Shown piece after piece: positions 48,876 to 57,789 of a DNA stretch of 57,789 bases. Origin of the DNA: Paramecium octaurelia (Eukaryota > Ciliophora > Oligohymenophorea > Peniculida > Parameciidae); NCBI GenBank assembly GCA_905182995.1, contig CAJJDP010000119.1, positions 47,410 to 105,198 of the forward strand, read 5' to 3'. The position numbers and the translations under genes are program-made. Every line of letters starts with the position of its first letter. Position 1 is the first letter of the stretch. The notes below the pieces were generated by a model that searched no databases, had not been told where the DNA came from, and was given only the letters and a program-made list of their open reading frames with translations.

Positions 48876-50525
48876 AGATCTTTAATAAATTTGCTTCTTC
48901 TTGAAAATTATTCAACATTTTTTAAATATTTATTCTTTAATTACCTGTAAGCGTAGGAAATTAAACAATTTTTTGGAAAATTAAGAAAAAAAAAATGTGA
49001 TTCTTGCGAAGTCGCGTATGAATTTTTAAGTTAGAGATTACTCAATCAAGTAATTCCAAGTGCAAATGCTGCAAAGTAATGGAGAAGCAGCAAATTATAC
49101 ATAATATTTATTATTAAAAATGAGAAGAGCCAAATATAAATCATGAATAATTTCATGTTTATGAATTTTGACCACTGCTATTCAGACATCACCAATGCAA
49201 TTAATTTTGCTTAACCTTTAAAAAGGACTTCAATTTAGAAAAGTATTAACTTAATTATACCAAAATTGACCAAAGCAATTGAAAGAAAGAAAGCTATTGA
49301 TATAATCAATTAATTGTTGAACGTACTCAATCTTTTAAGTAAAAACATTCAAGTACATAACACTTTAAAAAAGTAGAAAGGAAAAATCTAGAACAAATAT
49401 TGTATACACTTTAACATTCGATTAAAGAAAAATGATTGTAGAGTTACTTGGGATAAACTCCTTCTTAAGTTTGATACTATAGTATCAGATTAAAAATAAT
49501 AAAATAAACAGAGCAAATAAAAATTACAAGAAATCAATAGGAATGATTAACTTCATTGTAATCAAATAGAATACTCTTCAATGCAAAAATATTTCTTTCT
49601 GCATTTAGGTAACAATTTTCGAAACAAAAATTATCAATATCTTATTATCGAAGGATTTTTAATTCATTTAATGTAAGATATAGAATTCCTTCTCTAAACC
49701 ATTTCTTTAATAAAAATGGAAATAGAGATAAAATGAAGAAATTTATTTCATTAATATATGGTTCTATTCATAGAATTACAAGTTAATCTTTTGATTCATC
49801 TTCTTTTGGAAATATTTCAAAACCTTGTCATAAATAATGGCATCTATTAATAACTTCAAAGAAACAACTCAAACTCTGAATATTTAATTGTAACATTAGG
49901 TGAAGTCGACTTTTTATATTAATAATTGTTTTCTGGTACTAGGAAAAGCTATATTTTTCAGAGCTTTCTGAGAGGTTCTTCGCTAAGCCTAAATTAATCA
50001 TAAAAACCAGCCTTTCGTTTTTTGGCTTTTGATAATTGTAGTATCCATAAATTCTCTATATTAATGAATTTACTTGTACAAATTCCTTGCATCTTCACGC
50101 CAGCTCATAGACCTGAGTTTAATGCTATTTAAAAAGATGTTTGGATGGATTAAAAGAAAGCTAGTTAATTCTTAACCAAGTATCTCATCATAGTTTATTT
50201 ATTAAATGTATTTAATAACAAATCAAATAACGGTTCATTTACAAAAATAAGAGAAATTCTAGATGGATTTGATTATATTGCAATATGTAAAATTAGTAAA
50301 TTGCAAGCAATTCAATTTAAATTAAAAATAAAACTTAATAGCATTATGGATATTATTGATCATCAAAGTAATGTTAATGAAATGAGTTGTGAAATAATAT
50401 CTGCTAAATAATTATTAGATTAACTCAAAAGATTATGTAGAATCAGTTTAACAGATAGCCAATTTATCACAATGATGTAAAAATCTATATTCGACCTAAT
50501 TACAAAGATTATTTAGCAATCTTGA
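48876..50525 (+). pseudogene. DDE transposase, IS630/Tc1/mariner-like (copy 2)
   Basis: One frame spans 550 codons with a single internal TGA at 49734-49736 and ends at TGA 50523-50525. Two clean runs of more than 260 codons each, back to back, exceed chance. The N-terminal part (QEIKQFFGKLRKKKCDSCE, then basic helices) could be a DNA-binding region. The C-terminal part has KPAFRFLAFDNCSIHKF from about 50010, the DN-x-S-x-H signature around the second catalytic Asp, followed by IFTPAHRPEFNAIQKDVW in place of P-x-S-P-x-L-N-P-I-E. The catalytic Glu is read as Gln (TAA). The enzyme would have cut and pasted a DNA transposon. The start is lost at the N, and terminal inverted repeats were not found. 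Confidence 0.7.
48948..50473. repeat. Direct duplicate, copy 2 (contig overlap)
   Basis: Second copy of 47348-48873. Here the sequence continues past 50473 into the end of the transposase. The 73 bases after the N (48875-48947) differ from those before 47348, although both sides contain a similar AAATATT...ATTAC...TAAGCG arrangement. Confidence 0.9.
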
Positions 50526-50781
50526 AGATAAAAATATCAAAAAATTATAGGAAAAACATTTTCCTCATTTAGTAGAAACTCAATGTAAAAGTATGAATTA
50601 AATGAATCCATTGATTCGTTTAAAGAAATCAACTAATATGCCAAAATCAATTCATCTTAAAGAAAGAATAATATTCCAAAAAAAATAATTAAAGAATAAA
50701 CAGATAAAAGACCTCATAGATCTTGGGATTTAATATATTTATACATGGTAATTAATATTGGATTAATCCAAGTTTTTTGAT

Positions 50782-51767
50782 GAGCTTTTTGTTTGTAAAA
50801 GAGGAATTTTGGCATTTAGGTCGTACATCTTACATGAATTAGCTACAAGAATTTCCCAGTTAGCATAAATAAGTTATAAAATGGTGATTAATGGTGTGAT
50901 GATTAAGAACCAAAAAATAAGAAGAAGCTGAGACGATGCACGCTAAAACAAAATGTTTATTTTATTAGTTTCATAATATATGTGTGAATATTTGAACAGT
51001 ATTTTTCGGGTATGTTTAGAAATTGGTCTAATAGTAATGTATTGTAGTTCATAACGAATGCAATAAATCAATTAAATCATGTAATTTGCATTCACATAGC
51101 CAATATCAGAAGCAATTTTGAATTGGCTTCATAATATAATATTCCAATTTTATTACTCAATATATTTCATTTAGATTAAAAAATTGGAGATTGAAAAAGA
51201 AGACCTCTTTTACCTATTTTTTTATACTATGAAAAAGAAGGCTTCTTCTTCACAGTATGAATTTTTCATTTCAAATTTAAGATTAATTTTTGGATTTATA
51301 TATTTTTGGTGAAAAAGAAAAATTTTACATTTGTAAATAAAAAATCTTAATATAAATGATTTATATTGAGTCAATAAAATTGGCAGATTGTATTGATTTA
51401 ATTTATGTAATTTATATTATATTATGCATCCAATTCAAAATTGTTTTTGCTATTGGTTGTCGAAGAAATAAGTGAGAGGGATCAATCTAATCTAAAAAAG
51501 GACTAAGATTTGTTTATTTGTACAAAATTAGTCTGATATGTATGCTATTTCTGATTGAATCTTAGATTATCAATTCAAAAATACAAACTTAAATTCAAGT
51601 TAAGAAATTTGAAGATCAAACTAAAAAATTTAATTTTATTATTTACGATCTCAGATAACCATATCAGAGGCCATGCAGTCAGAGAATCGATTGACTACAA
51701 TGGAATTATTTTGAAACGTTTTTATCTTCCATACAACAGTGTTACATTATTACCACCGATACTTTGA
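50782..51767 (+). pseudogene. Second DDE transposase remnant (copy 1)
   Basis: From 50782 a 49-codon stretch (FVCKRGILAFRSYILHEL) ends in TGA at 50929. After an AT-rich gap, 51555-51767 encodes ILLFTISDNHIRGHAVRES, then IDYNGIILKRFYLPYNS and a TGA. The last part follows the DDE pattern: an Asp-Asn with a nearby His, a helix, then a degraded LPPYSP. The proline motif runs as YNSVTLLPPIL with the catalytic Glu missing. Whether both stretches belong to one gene is uncertain. It lies just downstream of the first transposase in the same direction. Confidence 0.45.
51224..51258. repeat. 35-nt imperfect hairpin (copy 1)
   Basis: Two 17-base arms (left arm ATACTATGAAAAAGAAG) around a single central base, with two mismatched positions. 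Repeated at 52670-52704 because of the contig overlap. It lies between the two parts of the transposase remnant. It could be a transposon end, an RNA hairpin or chance; nothing decides. Confidence 0.6.
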
Positions 51768-52104
51768 TTATTGTGATGATGAGTAGAATCTTTCGAACTT
51801 TCTGAAGGTAGGATAGGGGAAGAATTTCAAAAGTCAACTATATATTAGTATCTATATTCCTAGTCATCCATGTACCTGATTCTTCTGAGTTCCGATTTCT
51901 GATGCCTAGATGGTAAGTTTAGCTACTGTTATTAGTTAGCTATTCGATATAAGATCATTTATAGACTGTACTTATACTTTTGTTTTTTTTTCAGCCATTA
52001 TATAAATTTTAATTTTATCTTTGATAAAGTAATTAAGTCAAAATACTTCAAACATTTTCTCGACTCCAAAATTTCTAATGTTAAACACCATATCTTTAAT
52101 AAAA

Positions 52105-52105
52105 N
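52105..52105. other. Single N joining overlapping contigs
   Basis: Copies of the same 1445 bp lie immediately on both sides. The true sequence is expected to contain this stretch once. Confidence 0.9.
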
Positions 52106-53550
52106 AAGAAAGAATAATATTCCAAAAAAAATAATTAAAGAATAAACAGATAAAAGACCTCATAGATCTTGGGATTTAATATATTTATACATGGTAATTA
52201 ATATTGGATTAATCCAAGTTTTTTGATGAGCTTTTTGTTTGTAAAAGAGGAATTTTGGCATTTAGGTCGTACATCTTACATGAATTAGCTACAAGAATTT
52301 CCCAGTTAGCATAAATAAGTTATAAAATGGTGATTAATGGTGTGATGATTAAGAACCAAAAAATAAGAAGAAGCTGAGACGATGCACGCTAAAACAAAAT
52401 GTTTATTTTATTAGTTTCATAATATATGTGTGAATATTTGAACAGTATTTTTCGGGTATGTTTAGAAATTGGTCTAATAGTAATGTATTGTAGTTCATAA
52501 CGAATGCAATAAATCAATTAAATCATGTAATTTGCATTCACATAGCCAATATCAGAAGCAATTTTGAATTGGCTTCATAATATAATATTCCAATTTTATT
52601 ACTCAATATATTTCATTTAGATTAAAAAATTGGAGATTGAAAAAGAAGACCTCTTTTACCTATTTTTTTATACTATGAAAAAGAAGGCTTCTTCTTCACA
52701 GTATGAATTTTTCATTTCAAATTTAAGATTAATTTTTGGATTTATATATTTTTGGTGAAAAAGAAAAATTTTACATTTGTAAATAAAAAATCTTAATATA
52801 AATGATTTATATTGAGTCAATAAAATTGGCAGATTGTATTGATTTAATTTATGTAATTTATATTATATTATGCATCCAATTCAAAATTGTTTTTGCTATT
52901 GGTTGTCGAAGAAATAAGTGAGAGGGATCAATCTAATCTAAAAAAGGACTAAGATTTGTTTATTTGTACAAAATTAGTCTGATATGTATGCTATTTCTGA
53001 TTGAATCTTAGATTATCAATTCAAAAATACAAACTTAAATTCAAGTTAAGAAATTTGAAGATCAAACTAAAAAATTTAATTTTATTATTTACGATCTCAG
53101 ATAACCATATCAGAGGCCATGCAGTCAGAGAATCGATTGACTACAATGGAATTATTTTGAAACGTTTTTATCTTCCATACAACAGTGTTACATTATTACC
53201 ACCGATACTTTGATTATTGTGATGATGAGTAGAATCTTTCGAACTTTCTGAAGGTAGGATAGGGGAAGAATTTCAAAAGTCAACTATATATTAGTATCTA
53301 TATTCCTAGTCATCCATGTACCTGATTCTTCTGAGTTCCGATTTCTGATGCCTAGATGGTAAGTTTAGCTACTGTTATTAGTTAGCTATTCGATATAAGA
53401 TCATTTATAGACTGTACTTATACTTTTGTTTTTTTTTCAGCCATTATATAAATTTTAATTTTATCTTTGATAAAGTAATTAAGTCAAAATACTTCAAACA
53501 TTTTCTCGACTCCAAAATTTCTAATGTTAAACACCATATCTTTAATAAAA
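52106..53550. repeat. Direct duplicate 2, copy 2 (contig overlap)
   Basis: Second copy of 50660-52104, continuing past 53550 into unique sequence. It includes a second copy of the hairpin (52670-52704) and of the transposase remnant (C-terminal part 53001-53213). Confidence 0.95.
53001..53213 (+). pseudogene. Second DDE transposase remnant (copy 2)
   Basis: Identical to 51555-51767 (ISDNHIRGH, then LKRFYLPYNSV). It is a product of the contig overlap and should not be counted as a separate element. Confidence 0.45.
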
Positions 53551-54410
53551 ACCATTAATGCATCTTTTTAGTGTATGATAATAAAAGTAGATGAATTAAG
53601 CTATTGTAATCATTACTTCGGAAGGATAAAGATATATTCATCACTGATGCGGATATTCTAAAGTTGCATTACAGCTTGTTTAAAAAGCAAATATCATTAA
53701 ACTTTCCCAAATTATATCTAAATTAAAATAAATTTTGAATTTTTTACAATATAATGATCCGATTGGTGTTAAAAAAAATAAACGATGTATTACAAAGTTA
53801 TCTGCTTTGGTTTTTCGTTGTATTATTATTTACAATCGATTTTTAATCTAAATTAATAGTCTAAGTTCTTAATGGTGTTTTTATAAACTTATAACTCAAC
53901 CATTCATAAATTTATTTAAATCTTATATTCATTCTTAGTAATCATTGCAATTATTAATCGTAGCGATTTATTTTTGATAAAATTTGAAGTCATTTATTTT
54001 CTCCTATTCAAAAAAGATTCTATATAATAGATGAGATTCATGATTTATCATAAAATCAAGGCTTTATAAAGATTTTCATATTGTGGCTAAGAGTCACATA
54101 TGCGTATTGAGGATAGAAGCAATTAAGTCAAGTATTAATTAATTTTTCTTTTTTCTTTAATAATATCATTATTTTTTATTTAATAATGAATAGAGTTCAT
54201 AAAAGGAAGAAAAGCATTTCGTTTGTAATTCTAAATTGTAGGTTTCTGCAAATTTTCAAATCCTTATTCTATTGAAAAAAAGTATTGTTAATTATATAAT
54301 ATTCTTTACATAAATAATAGACCTATTTGATGATATTTTTTTTATTGAGTCTTCAGTAAAATTGATTATCAAAAAAAAGACAGTAGTATCATCCATCACA
54401 GTTAGAGATT
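53551..54410. other. No recognised gene
   Basis: Very AT-rich spacer between two transposase remnants. No terminal inverted repeat pair was recognised here. Confidence 0.5.
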
Positions 54411-56148
54411 AGATACGGCCTAATTTTAATAAGAGTAACAAAAAGAAGATTAATCCTTTATGAAATAATTATTTCAGAGAAATCAGATTGGTCAAAAAAA
54501 ATCTGTGATAAATATCAAATGAAGGAATTAAATATATTTAGTCTATTTTCATAAGCTACTCAATGACTGTAATTTCCTCTCATAATTTAATCTAATGTTC
54601 TATTTCATTTTTAATAGTTTTAATAAAATCATCATTGTGGTTTTTCTTTGATAAATGAAAAACTCTTTTCAACTTTCAAATATTATAGGAGATTATATGA
54701 TAAATGTTTAATGATTAAATTATTTTGAAATTCTTGAATAAGGCAAACATTGTTGATTATGGGAAATCAATTAATCATTTTTTCAAAATATATAAAATTT
54801 TCTTAAGTTTCACCTCAGATGTAAATCTTAGATTAATAGATGAAAAATTTAAGATTGAACTTACCATATACAAAATAAATTTATGTAAAATAACTCAAAA
54901 TAAAGAGAAGAAAAAATTACTAATCGAAATTTGGGAAGATATAATTTAAACCATAAAAAATCTTTCTTTCCTCAAAATAACCAACTATATATTTTATTGG
55001 GGTTTCAACTGTATTGAATTATTATTAAAACATTTTCCAGTAATTCAGACTTAGATAAATTCTAACGAAAATATGATTCACTAATATATGATCTTGATAC
55101 TTTCAGGCAGCTGGACAGGAAAGCAAGATTTAAATTTAAGCTACTAAAATTCCATAATTTGGATAACTCATAAACAACCAGGTTATATGAACTTATAATT
55201 TTTTCCAAAGTTTTTTTTAATTTAAACTAAACTGTTAATATTAATATTAAAACTTATTAGCAAATAATTTCTCATCCTGAACTCTTTTTGTATTGTATTA
55301 TAAAATATTATCAAAATCATCATTTGAAAATATTTTGATTCATCACTCTAATTTTTGTCGAGAATGTTATAGAGAAGTGGAACATAACATTTTTTAATAA
55401 GAAAAAGAACTAGATTTGAATATAAAGACAGATTTGTAACAGAAGAATCTAAGAACAACAGATTTGCCTTAATAAAGTTAAGTAATTTTACATTTATTAT
55501 TAAAATAGATAATCTTACAGAATGAAGTCAAACTAATTTTATCGAAAAGGAAAAATACAATCTACAAGTCAAAAGAAATACAAAAAACTTGAGAAATTTT
55601 TCTATTAGTTATATTGCTCTTATGGGCAAAATGATCCAGAAGCTAATGATATTGAAATATATCTTAAATAGAATGATCTAACGATATGTTGCCTCAATTC
55701 ATTATACAGATTAAAAATTATAAAAAGCATTCCTTTTCATTCAGAATAAAAATAATTATTGCAAATTCAAAGAATTACAGCTTAAGAGAAGGTATAGCCT
55801 CAACATCTCAGCAGACTTGGTCTATTAACACCATTTATGAAGTAAATATAATTTTGATTTAGTTTATAAATGAATTGTCCTCAAACAATTATTTAATAAT
55901 GGCTTACAGAATTTAGATATTTTTGAACCAGATGTAAAGAGACAAAAAATTTGAATTTGTAATATATAAATAAAAATTGTTGGAAAAACCCTCTTTCTCA
56001 CAATATATCAATGTCAATAAAATTGTCATATTTTATTGAATCATTATTTTAATTTATATTATAAATGAAGCAAATTGATTTTGATATGATTTCTTATAGG
56101 TTTTTACCTCCTTATATACCACAGTTTAGTCCTATTGAAAAAAAATGA
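54411..56148 (+). pseudogene. Third DDE transposase remnant
   Basis: The N-terminal stretch 54411-54563 (RVTKRRLILYEIIISEK, then KKICDKYQMKELNIF) looks like a helix-turn-helix region. The middle is decayed; an open piece at 54725-54949 begins MKFLNKANIVDYGKS. The C-terminal stretch has LSHNISMSIKL, where a DN-x-S-x-H motif is expected (Asp replaced by His), and then YRFLPPYIPQFSPIEKK at 56095-56145, followed directly by TGA where a Trp usually stands. The final motif is a clear match to the P-P-Y-S-P-x-L-N-P-I-E-x-x-W signature of IS630/Tc1/mariner transposases. The element is dead. Confidence 0.65.
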
Positions 56149-57789
56149 ATTTCTTAAGAACCCATTTGAAAAAAATGCCAATTTTTTCATCTTTGGGCAC
56201 TAATTCATATACATAAATTCTTTTAAGAATTAAGCGAGATATAAATTAGAAATCCATTTTTCAGTATTGTTCATTGAGCAGTTTTGATCTATTTTATTAA
56301 ATAATAAATTTGAGAGGGCATGAGTTAAAAAAAATATAATAAAAATAGAATTGTAATAAAATTAAAGAAATAAATGGGATAAAATAAAAACAGAATTTGA
56401 TCTTATCTGAAAAGATGAAAGCGAAAATACGAAAAAAGAAATGAAAATGATTCTTAATGCTGACTTTGGTCATTTTAAACTCAGAAATTTGTGGACAGGA
56501 AATGTGGTGTAAAATAATAGATTTTTTTCAGTTAATATATCGATTTTAACAAATAAATTTCATAATATTCGTGAACCTAACATTTTATGATAGATGACCA
56601 CTTATTAATAGCATTTTTCAGAATAATATCAGTTTGTATAAATAATGTTCTCTTTATTTATAATTCAGTTTTAATTTACTATTATTATTTTTTTTTTCTC
56701 TTCAAATTTCTTTATTTAGCTTATTCAGGCGTTCTTTTACAATATTGATGCTCATTTTTTCTTCTAATTCATTTATTTAAAATTTTTATGATTCTAATAA
56801 TCAAAGATAATAATACTCTACATTGACCTTTGAAAGCCCAAACACGTGATCATTGTCCCCAACTAATTTTAAGCAATGGCAGTTCTAATCTTATTATTAA
56901 AGCTCATTAATCAGCCGTTACTATCTGTAAGCTTATCTTAATTATTATTCTGTAGATAACCAAATTTTCGTCAAATTTTTCAAGAACCAACTAATTCTAC
57001 TTACTCTAACTTAATTCTGAAACATCTATCCAAAGCTAAATCTTATAGATATATGGATTTAATAATTGGCAAATTTTTTTCTGGTAAATAGATTCCAAAA
57101 CAACACGATATAAGTAGGTTTTTCTCAAATTACAAATTTTTTTTAAGTTAGAGACATCATTTCAAATAAGTCATTGATTTGAATTTTTAAGGAAAACCTT
57201 CGATCTCATCCATGAAATAACCTTCCCTGTATAAATACTTCATAGCTTAAAGATAAACGTATATATCCTTCTACTCACTCCTCTTAGATGTAAGCATAAC
57301 TATTAAGAGTATCTTAAAAAAAATATTTATCCAAGCCTGTTTCATTTAATAATTAGGTAAACTAAAATTTTATACCCTTAGATATATCCATGTACATTAT
57401 TTTATCTTACTGCATATATTTGCTCTTTCTCTCTCTCTATTAATATATTAAATTGTAACAAAGAAAGAATAATAAAATTATTAGGAAGCTTGAATCAAGC
57501 TCTTATCATGTAACTTGAACTCATAAATTATTGATACAAAGGAAAGATTATTCTCCATTTTTATATGATTAGATTCTAAAGATCTGTAACTCTATAAAAA
57601 GTCTGGTAAATTTGTTTATGTTCATTAATTGTTTATTGAAATACCCATTAATTCTATATGACCAAAAATTTAATTTCTAAGATTTTTTCATGCTTTATTC
57701 TTCATTTTGAATTGCTTTAAGATAGTACTAATATACTATTAAAATTATCATCTTAATAAGAGTTTCATTTTAAGCTATTGTTTTATATA
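56149..57789. other. No recognised gene
   Basis: AT-rich. One minus-strand island at about 57100-56970 (IYLPEKNLPIIKSIYLQ) is protein-like but short and ends in TGA. No motif, repeat or RNA gene was recognised. Confidence 0.5.

Larger units (their letters stand above)
50660..52104. repeat. Direct duplicate 2, copy 1 (contig overlap)
   Basis: Matches 52106-53550 at a constant offset of 1446 with no difference noticed. It ends exactly at the N at 52105, and the other copy begins exactly after it. This is a textbook unmerged contig overlap of 1445 bp. Confidence 0.95.

Noticed and set aside
47348..53550. Tandem duplication of transposons
   Set aside because: The copies end exactly at single Ns and showed no difference, so unmerged contig overlap explains them better.
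1..57789. Short standard-code open frames such as 2952-3155 minus, 19206-19406 plus, 23932-24123 plus, 27052-27255 plus, 30151-30387 plus, 33743-33375 minus, 38866-39144 plus, 41390-41575 plus and 42792-42977 plus
   Set aside because: The genes here use TAA and TAG as Gln, so these frames are arbitrary pieces. Several lie antisense to real genes or LINE remnants, and none shows a domain.
1..57789. Telomere repeats (C4A2/C3A3 type), rRNA genes, CRISPR arrays
   Set aside because: No such repeats or conserved rRNA segments were seen anywhere in the window.

Overview
The window reads as ciliate DNA, most probably Paramecium. It is very AT-rich, in the recognisable genes TAA and TAG stand where Gln is expected, and TGA is the only stop. 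The introns are tiny (21-28 nt, GT-AG). The standard code therefore shows almost no genes, and all calls below use the ciliate code (TAA/TAG = Gln). In this code TGA falls by chance about every 50-60 codons, so an open frame of 150-250 codons is weak evidence alone. I relied on family motifs, intron phase and frame bookkeeping instead.

Layout. 1-5500: a large inverted repeat (arms about 1.45 kb, spacer about 2.56 kb) puts two copies of the 5' part of one gene head to head. The left copy runs off the window on the minus strand. The right copy continues into a TPR gene (4239-8746). Its body is an array of 102-bp exons, one 34-residue TPR unit each, separated by nearly identical 26-bp introns. 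8747-17400: gene-poor, very AT-rich DNA with doubtful decayed frames, including a transposase-like remnant. 17485-19151: a WD40 gene broken by a TGA. 19740-21280: the endonuclease half of a LINE-like retrotransposon. 21720-22200: a decayed cysteine-rich (CGDG/DDGN) gene on the minus strand. About 22500-37800: a 15-kb block of clearly higher GC than the surrounding spacers, without an intact gene, holding at least two furin-like Cys-rich remnants. 38990-41390: the reverse-transcriptase half of a LINE on the minus strand, dead at its catalytic site. 42457-43759: an apparently intact WD40 gene on the minus strand with two introns. 44500-47064: two further broken genes. 47348-53550: DDE (IS630/Tc1/mariner-like) transposase remnants, each present twice because overlapping contigs were joined by a single N. 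54411-56148: another decayed DDE transposase. 56149-57789: nothing recognised.

Only the minus-strand WD40 gene looks complete. The left TPR copy is clean as far as it can be seen. The right TPR gene carries a 29-bp insertion with an in-frame TGA and a GC splice donor. The density of dead transposons, LINE fragments and pseudogenes is unlike the gene-dense body of a Paramecium macronuclear chromosome. It fits germline-limited, subtelomeric or otherwise unselected DNA; this is inference. No telomere repeats, rRNA, convincing tRNA or CRISPR array were seen. The most unusual structure is the exon-per-repeat TPR array: each unit is a phase-symmetric cassette, and exons and introns have been homogenised together.
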